Origin: Mucilaginibacter paludis DSM 18603
Lineage (GTDB): Bacteria; Bacteroidota; Bacteroidia; Sphingobacteriales; Sphingobacteriaceae
Direction of reading: 5' to 3'
Assembly (NCBI RefSeq): GCF_000166195.2
Contig: NZ_CM001403.1
Coordinates: 3,304,432-3,368,431 of the forward strand
Length of the DNA stretch: 64,000 nucleotides
The position numbers and the translations under genes were made by a program. Below, piece by piece: positions 52,701 to 61,000 of the stretch (positions within the stretch are counted from its first letter, which is position 1; each line of letters begins with the position of its first letter). Below the pieces are notes generated by a model, which had not been told where the DNA came from, ran no database searches, and worked only from the letters and a program-made list of their open reading frames with translations.

Positions 52701-53429
52701 GGCATGGCGGATGGAGTTCCAGAATGCTTCTACGGTTTGCCCGGATAAAGTTCTGCCCGAGGCATCGGTAATAGTGCCCGAGATCATGATACCGCCAGTT
52801 GGCCTGAAGGCAGGATAATCCTTACCGGCTGCCTTACACTCGTTCTCGTACTGTTTGATGGCAAATATGGCCGCTTTGGCATTCAGCGTATCAAAAATAG
52901 TTTCGATCAGCAGTACATCCGAGCCGCCATCAACCAGGCCACGAACCTGGGTATAGTAAGCTGCAACCAGGTCGTCAAAAGTAACGGCGCGGTATCCAGG
53001 GTCGTTCACATCGGGCGATAAGGATGCCGTGCGGTTGGTGGGGCCAATGGCACCGGCAACAAAGCGAGGCTTATGCGGTGTTTTTTCAGTGTATTCGTCG
53101 GCAGCTTCGCGGGCTATGCGCGCACCTTCGTAGCTCAGCTCGTAAGCCAGTTCTTCAAGGTGGTAATCTGCAAGCGAGATCACCTGGGTGCTGAATGTAT
53201 TGGTTTCAATAATATCTGCTCCGGCCTCCAGGTATTCCGCATGGATGGTTTTAATAATATCAGGGCGCGTGATATTGAGCAGGTCGTTATTACCCTGTAA
53301 GTCTGAATGATGATTTTTAAAACGTTCTCCACGAAAATCAGCTTCGGTAAGCTGGTACCGCTGTATCATGGTACCCATTGCCCCGTCAATAATCAGTATG
53401 CGTTTTTGTAGTTCTTGTCTGATATCCAT
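49713..53429 (-). CDS. metH: Cobalamin-dependent methionine synthase
   Basis: MetH transfers the methyl group of 5-methyl-THF to homocysteine through B12. The start ATG 53429 gives 1238 aa, near the E. coli size of 1227. Domains in order: homocysteine-binding with zinc cysteines (GLNCALG and [10 protein letters not shown], about 1-330), pterin-binding ([15 protein letters not shown], about 355-620), and the cobalamin cap and Rossmann domain with the B12 His in [12 protein letters not shown] (about 760). The SAM-reactivation domain is at the end ([12 protein letters not shown]). All modules are present. A SAM-I riboswitch lies in the leader, so high SAM should lower expression. Confidence 0.96.
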   Translation of the reverse strand: MDIRQELQKRILIIDGAMGTMIQRYQLTEADFRGERFKNHHSDLQGNNDLLNITRPDIIKTIHAEYLEAGADIIETNTFSTQVISLADYHLEELAYELSYEGARIAREAADEYTEKTPHKPRFVAGAIGPTNRTASLSPDVNDPGYRAVTFDDLVAAYYTQVRGLVDGGSDVLLIETIFDTLNAKAAIFAIKQYENECKAAGKDYPAFRPTGGIMISGTITDASGRTLSGQTVEAFWNSIRHANLLSVGLNCALGAKEMRPHIEELSAKASVYISAYPNAGLPNEFGAYDEAPHETAHLVEDFMAAGLVNIVGGCCGTTPDHISCIAKKTESFPRRQIPKVETFMRLSGLEAITLTPESNFANVGERTNITGSPKFSKLILAEDYEGALVVARQQVEGGAQVIDVNMDEGMIDSEAAMTKFMNLIASEPDIAKLPIMVDSSKWSVIEAGLKCLQGKGIVNSISLKEGEDKFRDSARKIMQYGAATVVMAFDETGQADSLERRIEICKRSYDILVNEVGFPAEDIIFDPNILTVATGLEEHNNYAVDFIEATRWIKQNLPHAKVSGGVSNISFSFRGNNTVREAMHSAFLYHAIQAGMDMGIVNAGMLEVYEEIPKPLLELVEDVLLNRRPDATERLVEYADTVKSKGKEIVKDEEWRKEPVEKRLSHALVKGIIEYLDADVEEARQKYPKPLEVIEGPLMDGMNIVGDLFGAGKMFLPQVVKSARVMKKAVAYLLPFIAAEKARVLAAGEGADNERSNAGKILMATVKGDVHDIGKNIVGVVLACNNFEIIDLGVMVPAHKIIEEAKKQNVDIIGLSGLITPSLDEMVHFAKEMEREGFTIPLIVGGATTSRIHAAVKIDPNYSGPAIHVLDASRSVTVCSNLMSKDNRDAYIQGIKDEYAKAREAHLNKKSDKRFVSIGDARKQTIELDLDAIAPKPSFLGTKVIEAYPLEDLVPYIDWTPFFHTWELRGSYPKIFDDKSAGVEAKKLYDDARALLTEIVDNKLLQANGVIGFWPANSVGDDIELYTDESRSEVLSTIYTLRQQAEKVKGEPYYALSDFVAPKASGAADYWGGFAVTAGIGCDELVAKYEKDHDDYNSIMAKALADRLAEAFAEKMHELVRKDYWGYAKEEQLQSEDLIKEKYQGIRPAPGYPACPDHTEKTTLFELLKAEDNAKMYLTESLAMMPAASVSGFYFAHPQARYFGLGKIGKDQVVDYAERKGADLETTERWLSPNINY

Positions 53430-53575
53430 TTTTTGTGATTCCACCGATTTTTGATGATTTCACTGATTCTTTTGATGATTTCATCGATTTTGGGAGACTC
53501 GCGCACAGATAACAATCAGCGTAATCCAAATCAACAATCGGTGTAATCCAATCAAATCAGTGTAATCCAAAACAA
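53430..53575. repeat. Degenerate GATTACACTGATTT word repeat in the metH leader
   Basis: Words such as GTGTAATCCAATCAAATCA, GCGTAATCCAAATCAACAAT and TGATTTCACTGATT recur roughly every 20-23 nt. They use the same vocabulary as the 43-bp array at 55205. The tract separates the riboswitch from the metH start codon. Confidence 0.65.
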
Positions 53576-53613
53576 GCTTATATCGAAAAGTCGGGTGTTG
53601 ATGTTGACTTTCG

Positions 53614-53720
53614 CTTATCTGTCTGCAACCGCTAAGTTTGGTTGCAGTAGAATGTAGCACCTTGTAAGTACAGGTTGCTAAGACATCGCAGGGTCTAATC
53701 CCTCCGTCTTTCTCTATAAG
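53614..53720 (-). ncRNA. SAM-I (S-box) riboswitch upstream of metH
   Basis: Read on the minus strand: CTTATAGAG (P1 5'), then GACGGAGGGATTAGACCC, GATGTCTTAGCAACCTG, AAGGTGCTACATTC, a P4-like hairpin CTGCAACC/GGTTGCAG and the closing AGATAAG (P1 3'). These are the conserved S-box elements (GAGGGA, CCC, GAUG, GCAACC, AGGUGCUA) in correct order and spacing. It would repress metH when SAM is abundant. The expression platform is unclear: a hairpin with CGAAAGTC/GACTTTTCG arms follows, without a long T run. Confidence 0.92.
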
Positions 53721-53725
53721 CATTG

Positions 53726-53756
53726 CAAAGTTGCATAATAAAGTTGTATTGTGCAA
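53726..53756 (-). promoter_or_regulatory. Predicted promoter of the riboswitch-metH transcript
   Basis: On the minus strand TTG, a 20-nt spacer and CAACTTTG (one mismatch to TAnnTTTG) end six bases before the riboswitch P1 helix. Transcription should therefore start at or just before it. Confidence 0.5.
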
Positions 53757-53789
53757 TAGCGGGTTATGTGGCGTATGCTATAATGACTT

Positions 53790-54392
53790 TTAGCTGTATA
53801 TCCACATCAGTACATGCTTTTTCTGTTTGCGGAGCATGGCATCAACTTGTTTCATCACGTTGTTTGATATGGCGGGACAACCCCAGCCTTCGGGCGTACC
53901 ATCGGGATAGACCTCCTTTTCGGGTACTTTCTCCCAGGAATGGAAGACTACCTGCCTCACCAGGGCGTTGTTGTTACTGGTATCTAAACCAGTTAAAAAG
54001 TATTTAACGTGTATGCCCCAGGCGCTGTATGAGCGGTCGTTAATTTGGTATTTGCCCAAGGCGGTGCAATGGCTGCCGTCGCGGTTGCTGAAAGAGGGAT
54101 GGTCTTTGTTCCAGACGCCCGACCACGGGCTGCGGCCACAACCGTGGCTGATTAAGCCCGAAAGTAAAATGTTTTGTTTGGTAAAATCCCATACCATAAA
54201 GCGCTTGGTACCCGATGGCAGGCTCATATCAATCAGGATACAGTAGCGGGTATTATAGCCTTTGCGTTTGCAATAAAGCAGTGCTTGTTTAGCCTTTTGG
54301 TTTGTTTTGGCCGGATCGATTTGGCGGCCAGATGCCATCGCATCAATAAAAAAGGATAATGCAAATAAAACACAGATGATTGTTTTATACAT
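53790..54392 (-). CDS. Murein L,D-transpeptidase-like protein (YkuD_2)
   Basis: This exported 200-aa protein with a signal peptide (1-20, ending AMAS) belongs to the YkuD_2 family of L,D-transpeptidase-like proteins. Segments seen are YCILIDMSLPSGTKRFMVWD at the domain start, SHGCGRSP, GKYQI, and the active-site region VVFHSWEKVPEKEVYPDG followed by EGWGCPAISN, where the Cys is the expected nucleophile. Such proteins act on peptidoglycan cross-links in the periplasm, but the exact reaction for this family is not established. It is monocistronic. Confidence 0.88.
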   Translation of the reverse strand: MYKTIICVLFALSFFIDAMASGRQIDPAKTNQKAKQALLYCKRKGYNTRYCILIDMSLPSGTKRFMVWDFTKQNILLSGLISHGCGRSPWSGVWNKDHPSFSNRDGSHCTALGKYQINDRSYSAWGIHVKYFLTGLDTSNNNALVRQVVFHSWEKVPEKEVYPDGTPEGWGCPAISNNVMKQVDAMLRKQKKHVLMWIYS

Positions 54393-54430
54393 TATCCTTT
54401 CTGGATTAAAAGTTTTTAGACTGGGTAAGC

Positions 54431-55162
54431 TTATCTTCTTCTGCCGAAAATGCGCAATAGCATTAAAAACAGATTGATAAAATCAAGGTATAAGGTTAGC
54501 GCGCCCATTAAAACCAATTTTGACTTAGTGGCATCACCATACTCTTCTGATGCACCAATGCGTTTTAATTTTTGAACATCATAAGCAGTTAAACCTACAA
54601 ATACAGCAACGCCGATGTAGCTGATGATATAACCCAATTGCTCACTTTTTAGGAACATGTTTACCAGCGACGCAATCACGATCCCGATAAGGCCCATGAT
54701 CATTAAAGAGCCAAACTTAGTAAGATCCTGATCGGTTGTATATCCGGCAACAGCCATTACACCAAACACTACGGATGCTGTAACAAATACGCCAAGTACA
54801 GAGCTTGCTGTGTACATCAACAAAATATAGCTGATACTCATACCAAACAATGCTGCAAAGCATATAAAAAGTACAGCCAATATCGGATAAGACAACTTGT
54901 TCATGCCGTATGACATGATTAGAACGAATGCCAATGGCGAAAACATCACCAACGTTCCCAAGCCTGTTCTTGAACCGGTTTCAAAATTGATCAGCAAACG
55001 TAAAAGGCTTTCGTTAGTTCCAAACTCATAAGCCGCGATGGATGAAATAGCCAGGGCAACAAACATCCATAAAAATACATTAGCTATAAACTTACGTGAT
55101 GCAGAGGCGTCGTCCACCTGGATCACTTTATCGTAAGTGTAATTTAAATTGTTATTATCCAT
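54431..55162 (-). CDS. Bax inhibitor-1/YccA family membrane protein
   Basis: This integral membrane protein of 243 aa has seven helices after a 25-residue cytoplasmic N terminus. The family pattern is visible in FLWMFVALAISSIAAYE, PLAFVLIMSYG and YLDFINLFLMLLRIFGRRR, the last carrying the conserved Asp of the pH-sensing pair. Bacterial members such as BsYetJ leak calcium in a pH-dependent way, and YccA interacts with FtsH. The role here is unknown. The upstream gap holds the 43-bp tandem array. Confidence 0.92.
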   Translation of the reverse strand: MDNNNLNYTYDKVIQVDDASASRKFIANVFLWMFVALAISSIAAYEFGTNESLLRLLINFETGSRTGLGTLVMFSPLAFVLIMSYGMNKLSYPILAVLFICFAALFGMSISYILLMYTASSVLGVFVTASVVFGVMAVAGYTTDQDLTKFGSLMIMGLIGIVIASLVNMFLKSEQLGYIISYIGVAVFVGLTAYDVQKLKRIGASEEYGDATKSKLVLMGALTLYLDFINLFLMLLRIFGRRR

Positions 55163-55204
55163 TTTGTATAAAATTAATTGTTAACCAAAGTTAACGATAA
55201 GTAT

Positions 55205-55590
55205 TTGATTTTTGGACCACTGATTAGAAGATGATTTTTTTGATTACACTGATTTTGGATCACTGATTATGAGATGTTTTTTTGATTGCGCTGATTTTGG
55301 AACACTGATTATGAGATGATTTTTTTGATTACGCTGATTTTTGGAACACTGATTATAAGATGATTTTTTTGATTACGCTGATTTTTTGACCACTGATTAT
55401 GAGGTAATTTTTTTGATTACGCTGATTTTTGACCACTGATTATGAGGTGATTTTTTTGATTACGCTGATTTTGGAACACTGATTATGAGATGATTTTTTT
55501 GATTACGCTGATTTTTTGATTGGCATGCACGTCTGATTTTGGATCACTGATTATGAGATGATTTTTTTGATTACGCTGATTTTTTGATTA
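55205..55590. repeat. Tandem array of about 43 bp, eight units
   Basis: The word CACTGATTA (or CACTGATTAT) recurs at 55218, 55261, 55303, 55347, 55391, 55434, 55477 and 55545, so spacing is 42-44 bp until the last interval of 68. Each unit also holds a GATG or GGTG word, a T run, TTTGATTACGCTGATTTT and GGAACACT or GACCACT. The last interval carries an insert TGGCATGCACGTC. Units are nearly identical throughout, with no spacers. The array fills the gap ahead of the BI-1 gene. Confidence 0.9.
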
Positions 55591-55628
55591 GTGGGTTTAC
55601 ATATTGGTACCACTGGTTATTATTTTAG

Positions 55629-56195
55629 CTAATTAAGGCGTTTTACCAGTTGCTCTTCTACCTTTTTGTAAACCTGTAGGGGTTTTAGGGTACGCCAGTT
55701 TAATTCGTCGAGCACTCCGCCAAAATTGATGTAATAATCGATATTGTTATGCTTAAATTCTTCGATGACATGCTCCCTGAAATTGATTCCGGCTATCCAG
55801 CCATCTTCAACCTCCTGGAACCATTCCTCGTAGTAACAATCGTCGGATGAGTGAAAGTTCAATACGTTCTCGCCAATCAGGATGTATTTATTGATGCCCT
55901 CGCTGATCATCAGTTCGATAATTTCGCGTTTCAGCAGCATAATGTCATTGTCAATCGCATCATTCCACTCACCTATAAACTCAATGATGGCATAGTTGCG
56001 GTCGTAATCGGTAAAAAGCACTTTCAGGTAAAGCGTATTGGAGCCAAATGAGTCCCACTGGGGGTGCAGCAAATAATTATATACCTGCTTATCAAATTCA
56101 AACTCGTTATACTCCGTTGCATAAAAAGGCGAATGCTCATCCTCCGATGCAATGTAATCGTCCCTCCAGCGGTAATATGGTTCTATCTCGTGCAT
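55629..56195 (-). CDS. Hypothetical acidic cytoplasmic protein
   Basis: This 188-aa protein has no signal peptide or helix-rich membrane part. It is acidic and aromatic-rich (YYRWRDDYIASEDE, YYEEWFQEVEDGW), with a central beta-like region LYLKVLFTDYDRNYAIIEFIG and a helix LLKREIIELMISEGINKYI. I do not recognise the family. It lies 57 bp downstream of murQ on the same strand, so the two may be co-transcribed. No enzymatic motif is visible. Confidence 0.65.
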   Translation of the reverse strand: MHEIEPYYRWRDDYIASEDEHSPFYATEYNEFEFDKQVYNYLLHPQWDSFGSNTLYLKVLFTDYDRNYAIIEFIGEWNDAIDNDIMLLKREIIELMISEGINKYILIGENVLNFHSSDDCYYEEWFQEVEDGWIAGINFREHVIEEFKHNNIDYYINFGGVLDELNWRTLKPLQVYKKVEEQLVKRLN

Positions 56196-56252
56196 AAACC
56201 CTCCAGCAACTCCCCAACAGGGATTTTAATCTTTATTTTTTATTAGCAAAAG

Positions 56253-57071
56253 CTAAACTTTATTGATGTGCATATACTGATCTACGGCTTTGCGTACGCT
56301 GCCGTATTTTTCCAGTAGTTCAGCAGCTGTTTGCACATCGGCGCCGGTTTCGTCCATAATCATACGGGTTCCCCTGTCAATCAGCTTGTGGTTTGATAGC
56401 TGCATGTCAACCATTTTGTTGCCTTTAACACGCCCTAACTGTACCATCACCGAAGTACTCAGCATATTCAGTATCAGCTTTTGGGCGGTTCCGGCTTTCA
56501 TCCGGGTTGAACCGGTAACAAACTCAGGGCCAGTCATCACTTCAACAGGATACTGGGCCTCTTTGGCAACCGGGCCGCCAACGTTACAAACGATACAGCC
56601 CGTTACAATATTGTTTTGGTTAGCCATACGAAGGCCGCCGATGACATAGGGCGTTGTGCCCGATGCCGCTATACCCACCACAACATCTTTGTCGTTAATG
56701 TTATACTGCTGTAAATCTTTCCAGGCCTGTTCGGTATCATCCTCGGCAAACTCAACAGCTTTACGTATAGCGCTATCGCCACCGGCTATAATACCAATTA
56801 CCCAATCAAAAGGAACGCCGTACGTTGGCGGACATTCGGAAGCATCAACAATACCGAGCCTTCCGCTGGTGCCCGCGCCGATATAAAAAAGCCGACCTCC
56901 CAGCTTCATCCTTTGGGCAGTTATGCTTACCAGTTTTTCCAACTGAGGAATAGCTCTTTCTACCGCATCAGGCACTGTTTTATCTTCCTGATTAATGCTG
57001 TGCAGCATTTCTGTCACCGACATCTTTTCAAGATTATGGTAGTACGAATCTTTTTCTGTAGTTATTTTCAC
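56253..57071 (-). CDS. murQ: N-acetylmuramic acid 6-phosphate etherase
   Basis: MurQ cleaves the lactyl ether of MurNAc-6-phosphate to give GlcNAc-6-phosphate and D-lactate in cell-wall recycling. I chose GTG 57071 (MKITTEKDSYYHNLE, 272 aa) because homologues start at this point; the upstream TTG frame adds seven odd residues. SIS-domain marks are YIGAGTSGRLG, VDASECPPTYG, the catalytic region DDTEQAWKDL and TGSTRMKAGTAQKLILNM. The C-terminal helices carry the UBA-like EKYGSVRKAVDQY. It is divergent from the S41 protease. Confidence 0.95.
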   Translation of the reverse strand: MKITTEKDSYYHNLEKMSVTEMLHSINQEDKTVPDAVERAIPQLEKLVSITAQRMKLGGRLFYIGAGTSGRLGIVDASECPPTYGVPFDWVIGIIAGGDSAIRKAVEFAEDDTEQAWKDLQQYNINDKDVVVGIAASGTTPYVIGGLRMANQNNIVTGCIVCNVGGPVAKEAQYPVEVMTGPEFVTGSTRMKAGTAQKLILNMLSTSVMVQLGRVKGNKMVDMQLSNHKLIDRGTRMIMDETGADVQTAAELLEKYGSVRKAVDQYMHINKV

Positions 57072-57187
57072 TGTTAATACTTGTAGTAGCAAAATTCGAT
57101 AAATTTTCCTGATACTTAACGTTGTAATTTATAAAAATTATTGCTTCCAGTGGGTAATGTTTAATTTAGTGGCCGTTACACATATTA

Positions 57188-58774
57188 ATGAACTCAATTT
57201 CAACCATATTAAGAACTCTGATATTGCTGATAATAGGCGCTATAATGGGTATTTATGTAAATAATACAATGTTAGGCGGGCGCCGATTTATTTTTAATAA
57301 TAATGATAAATTAACCCAGGTGGTAAGGCTTGTACATGATAATTATGTGGATTCCGTTAATATCGACAGCCTGGAAGGGCAAACTGTGAATCAGTTTTTG
57401 CAAAATCTGGACCCCCATTCGCTTTATTTACCAGCACAACGGGCACAGTCGGTAAACGAGAAGCTCCAGGGAGGGTTTAACGGCATCGGCATTGAATACC
57501 TGTTACTCCATGATACTTTGTTTATTACCCAGGTTTACGCCGGGGGACCGGCTGCTAAAGCCGGACTAACTGGCGGCGACCGGGTTATCAGGTTAAACGG
57601 AAAAAAATTCTCGGGTACGCATTTAACACCTGATGTTGTTAGCCAAGCGTTTAAAGGTACTAAAAATACCGGTTTGAGCTTAGGCGTGGTGCGCCCCAAT
57701 ACGGAAAAATTAATCCCGGTAACAGTTGTGCGCGGGCATGTTAATTTAAGCAGCCTCGATGCGGCTTACATGATCAACACCGAAACAGGTTATATCAAGA
57801 TCAGCAAGTTTGCGTCCACTACCGACAGGGATTTCCAGGCCGAGGTAAAAAAGCTAAAGGCCCAGGGGATGAAAAAATTAGCCCTCGATCTGCGCAACAA
57901 CGGCGGGGGGTATTTAAGCGCTGCCACCGCCATGGCAGATGAGTTTTTACCCGCAGGCCAGCTGATTGTATTTACCAAGGGCTTACATGAACCCCGTACG
58001 GATTACTTTTCGACCGATAGCGGCAGTTTTGAAAAAGGAAAACTGGCTATTATGATTGATGAGTACTCGGCCTCGGCCAGCGAAATTTTAGCCGGCGCCA
58101 TGCAAGACCTTGACCGGGCAACCATTGTTGGCCGCCGGTCGTTTGGTAAGGGCCTGGTGCAGGAGCAGTTTCCGTTTAACGATGGCTCGGCAGTTAATTT
58201 AACCGTGGCCCGGTATTATACACCATCTGGGCGATCTATCCAGAAATCGTATAAAGCAGGCGTGGAGGATTACCATAACGAACTCTCTAACCGGATGCAG
58301 AAAGGCGAGTTGTTTTCGGCAAAAAATAATATGGACGACAGCATATTTAAAAAACCATCCAAATACCATACGCTGAATGGCAGGAAAGTGTATAGCGGCG
58401 GCGGTATTATGCCCGACGTTTTTGTGCCGGCCGATACCGTAGGACTAACCCGGCTGCTGTACGATTTAAACGACAGGCAGATTTTTATGGCTTATGTACT
58501 ACAAAAAATGCAGCCGCTATTAAGCAAATATGCTACCTACGAGAGCTTTAACAAGGCCTATAATGTTAACGACCGCGAATTGACCGATTTTATTGTTTAT
58601 GCTACCCAAACCTTAAAGCAACTGGATTCGCAGGAAATCAGGCGGTCAAAAAACAACATCAAGCTTTATATTAAGGCTACTGCGGCCCATTTTAAATGGG
58701 GCGACAACGCCTACTTTAAAACGATTAACCAGGATGATGAAACTTTAAAAAAAGCTGTGGCCGCTGTTAATTGA
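57188..58774 (+). CDS. S41 family carboxy-terminal processing protease
   Basis: This periplasmic, membrane-anchored serine protease of the Ctp/Prc type has 528 aa. An N-terminal helix (about 8-28) is followed by a tail-interacting region and a PDZ domain (about 90-185; FNGIGIEYLLL, GPAAKAGLTGGDRVIRLNG). The catalytic core has LALDLRNNGGGYL, the nucleophile Ser in DEYSASASEILAGAMQD (about 295) and Lys in GRRSFGKGLVQEQ (about 320). A long C-terminal extension (about 380-528) is typical of Bacteroidota members. The start ATG fits the anchor helix. Confidence 0.93.
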   Translation: MNSISTILRTLILLIIGAIMGIYVNNTMLGGRRFIFNNNDKLTQVVRLVHDNYVDSVNIDSLEGQTVNQFLQNLDPHSLYLPAQRAQSVNEKLQGGFNGIGIEYLLLHDTLFITQVYAGGPAAKAGLTGGDRVIRLNGKKFSGTHLTPDVVSQAFKGTKNTGLSLGVVRPNTEKLIPVTVVRGHVNLSSLDAAYMINTETGYIKISKFASTTDRDFQAEVKKLKAQGMKKLALDLRNNGGGYLSAATAMADEFLPAGQLIVFTKGLHEPRTDYFSTDSGSFEKGKLAIMIDEYSASASEILAGAMQDLDRATIVGRRSFGKGLVQEQFPFNDGSAVNLTVARYYTPSGRSIQKSYKAGVEDYHNELSNRMQKGELFSAKNNMDDSIFKKPSKYHTLNGRKVYSGGGIMPDVFVPADTVGLTRLLYDLNDRQIFMAYVLQKMQPLLSKYATYESFNKAYNVNDRELTDFIVYATQTLKQLDSQEIRRSKNNIKLYIKATAAHFKWGDNAYFKTINQDDETLKKAVAAVN

Positions 58775-58800
58775 TGTATACGTGCTTTTATTGAGGTTGG

Positions 58801-59568
58801 TTAGCCTGGCCCGTCAAGTTCGGGAATGGGATTCAGTTTGAACTTTTGTGTTTTGGCATTGAAGGTGACCGTTAACAAGCCCCCCGTTCTGCCGATATCG
58901 TTAGAAACCTGGAATAGGTTGGTTTTAGTATCCACCATGGGTATGTTAGCATAAATAATGGTAAAAACATTCCCGGTAGGGCTTTCAATTTTCGAAAAAT
59001 CAATCGTCTGAAAAATAGAATTATCTTTCTTGCGGACAATTTCAAGCCGATCCATTTGAGCCTTTGCCTCCCCTTTTTTCTTTGAGTAAATTCCCATAAA
59101 ATAAAAATCCTTTAACGAATTGCTTTGAAGTATCTCAATAGGGCTGTATTCATCAGTTTCCGCAGTGTCCAGCAATTGCGCGGTAAATTTTAAATGCAAT
59201 GGCAATGGTTTATTGGTGTTCAGGCTTTTCCAGGTACCATTACACTCAGCTTTCGAAAACTGGAACTCAAACACCGCGCTATGTTTTGTTCCCGATACTT
59301 CGTACAATAGCGCCTTGTTTGTTTTGAAATTTATTTTTCCTTCCAGGGATATGGGTTCATTATGCTCATCATATTTGTACACACCAACGATGTTGAAATC
59401 CTTTTTGTCGCGCTCTCCAAAATAACCGTTCTCTACCTGTATCGATAGTGTGATTGGATATTTTGCTATGGTACCCTTGAAATTATAACATTCGTACCAT
59501 CCGGCATAAAGTTTAAGTACATTAAACGAAAGCAATAAAGTTAAAAGGATTAGCCTGCGGGTTATCAT
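58801..59568 (-). CDS. Secreted hypothetical protein
   Basis: This exported 255-aa protein has a signal peptide (1-22, LILLTLLLSFNVLKLYAG). The mature part is mostly beta, with segments GTIAKYPITLSIQVENGYFGERD, then ISLEGKINF and AECNGTWKS. It ends in a conserved-looking TVTFNAKTQKFKLNPIPELDG. No cysteine pairs, catalytic motif or named domain is recognised. It is convergent with the S41 protease gene (26-bp spacer) and divergent from the purine permease. Confidence 0.65.
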   Translation of the reverse strand: MITRRLILLTLLLSFNVLKLYAGWYECYNFKGTIAKYPITLSIQVENGYFGERDKKDFNIVGVYKYDEHNEPISLEGKINFKTNKALLYEVSGTKHSAVFEFQFSKAECNGTWKSLNTNKPLPLHLKFTAQLLDTAETDEYSPIEILQSNSLKDFYFMGIYSKKKGEAKAQMDRLEIVRKKDNSIFQTIDFSKIESPTGNVFTIIYANIPMVDTKTNLFQVSNDIGRTGGLLTVTFNAKTQKFKLNPIPELDGPG

Positions 59569-59631
59569 AATTTAGCTTTGTACGAGATTGGTAGATCAGT
59601 ATTATGAAATAAAGATAAGCAATTATCGTAT

Positions 59632-59662
59632 TTGCCAACCTGCCCGCTATTTAATATATTTA
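59632..59662 (+). promoter_or_regulatory. Predicted promoter of the permease-nucleosidase pair
   Basis: TTG at 59632-59634, a 20-nt spacer and TATATTTA (one mismatch to TAnnTTTG) at 59655-59662 lie just ahead of the permease ATG at 59679. Confidence 0.45.
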
Positions 59663-59678
59663 GGGCAGAAGACATTGT

Positions 59679-60980
59679 ATGAAGCCATTTTTTAATTTAG
59701 AAGCTAACAAAACCAATATTTCAACAGAGGTTATTGCAGGGATCTCTTCATTTTTGGCAACATCGTACATCATCGTAGTTAACCCATCTGTACTGAGCCA
59801 GGCGGGTATGCCCTTTGCCGCGGTATTAACGGCCACCGTACTGGTATCCTTTTTTAGTAGCCTGATGATGGGCCTGTACGCCAAAAACCCCATCCTGGTT
59901 GCGCCCGGTATGGGCCTCAATGCTTTTTTTACATTTACCGTGGTGATCGGGATGAAGATCCCCTGGCCAGTAGCGCTGGGTGCTGTTTTCTGGTCGGGCA
60001 TTGTATTTTTGCTGCTATCGATATTTAATATCCGTACCTACATTATTAAGGCTATCCCGAAGCAACTCCGTTATGCCATTACCACCGGGATAGGTTTGTT
60101 TATCACCTTGATAGGTTTTGCCAATGCCAAATTTTTAGTAGCCAACCCTGCCACCATGATAGGCGTTGGCAAGCTGGATGCAACCCTTGTCACTTTTTTA
60201 TTGGGCTTGCTTTTAATGGCCGTATTAATTACACGCAAGGTAAAGGGAGCGATATTGATAAGCATCCTATTGATTACACTGGCAGCCTATCCCATTGGGC
60301 GCTACTGGGGTGGTGCCATGCCTTTACTCAACTGGAAAGGGATGTTTGCCATGCCGGACTTTAGCTTGCTGTTTAAAATGGATTTGGTTAACTCGCTTAA
60401 ATGGTCGTTTATGCCGGTGATATTCGCGTTTGTATTTACGGATATGTTTGATAGCCTTTCCACCTTTATTGGTTTGGCCGAAGCTGCCGATCTGCTGGAT
60501 GAAGATGGCGAGCCGCGCAATGTGAAGCAATCCTTGTTAACCGATGCCGTATCAACAACCCTGGCAGGCTTGGTTGGATCAAGCCCCGGTACGGCTTATA
60601 TTGAATCGGCAGTGGGCATCGAGGCCGGTGGCCGCACAGGCTTAACCGCGGTTGTTGGTGCTTTGCTGTTTTTACCTTTCCTATTTTTAGCCCCGCTGTT
60701 ATCGGTTATCCCGGCCATTGCCACGGCCCCGGCATTGGTGCTGGTGGGCGTATTTATGGTACAGGCAGTAACTAAAATTAACTGGACCGTTCTTGATGAT
60801 GCCATCCCAGCTTTTTTGGCTATGGTGCTAATCCCTTTTACTTACTCTATTACACAAGGCATCATCTGGGGCTTTTTAAGTTATACACTTTTAAAGGTTT
60901 TCTGCGGCAAGGCTAAGGTTGTTAGCCCGGCTTTATGGGTTATTGATGCTTTCGCTATTGCCGCTTTGGTGCTGGCATAA
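59679..60980 (+). CDS. NCS2 family purine permease (AzgA-like)
   Basis: This inner-membrane nucleobase:cation symporter has 433 aa and about 13 helices. AzgA-like marks are EVIAGISSFLATSYIIVVNP at the N terminus, APGMGLNAFFTFTVV (about residue 72), FTDMFDSLSTFIGLAE (about 250) and SSPGTAYIESAVGIEAGGRTGLTA (written here in parts; about 305-328). AzgA proteins import adenine, guanine or hypoxanthine. The next gene, 20 bp on, encodes an exported nucleosidase that would release adenine outside the membrane, so adenine is the likely substrate here. That pairing is inference from context. Confidence 0.92.
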   Translation: MKPFFNLEANKTNISTEVIAGISSFLATSYIIVVNPSVLSQAGMPFAAVLTATVLVSFFSSLMMGLYAKNPILVAPGMGLNAFFTFTVVIGMKIPWPVALGAVFWSGIVFLLLSIFNIRTYIIKAIPKQLRYAITTGIGLFITLIGFANAKFLVANPATMIGVGKLDATLVTFLLGLLLMAVLITRKVKGAILISILLITLAAYPIGRYWGGAMPLLNWKGMFAMPDFSLLFKMDLVNSLKWSFMPVIFAFVFTDMFDSLSTFIGLAEAADLLDEDGEPRNVKQSLLTDAVSTTLAGLVGSSPGTAYIESAVGIEAGGRTGLTAVVGALLFLPFLFLAPLLSVIPAIATAPALVLVGVFMVQAVTKINWTVLDDAIPAFLAMVLIPFTYSITQGIIWGFLSYTLLKVFCGKAKVVSPALWVIDAFAIAALVLA

Positions 60981-61000
60981 ATTAAAAAAAAATAAATTTC

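Noticed and set aside
50314..52818. Antisense ORFs across metH
   Set aside because: They follow codon-position bias of metH on the other strand and have no known domains or start contexts.
55205..55590. CRISPR array
   Set aside because: Regular spacing looks CRISPR-like, but the units are alike along their full 43 bp with no unique spacers, and no cas gene is near.
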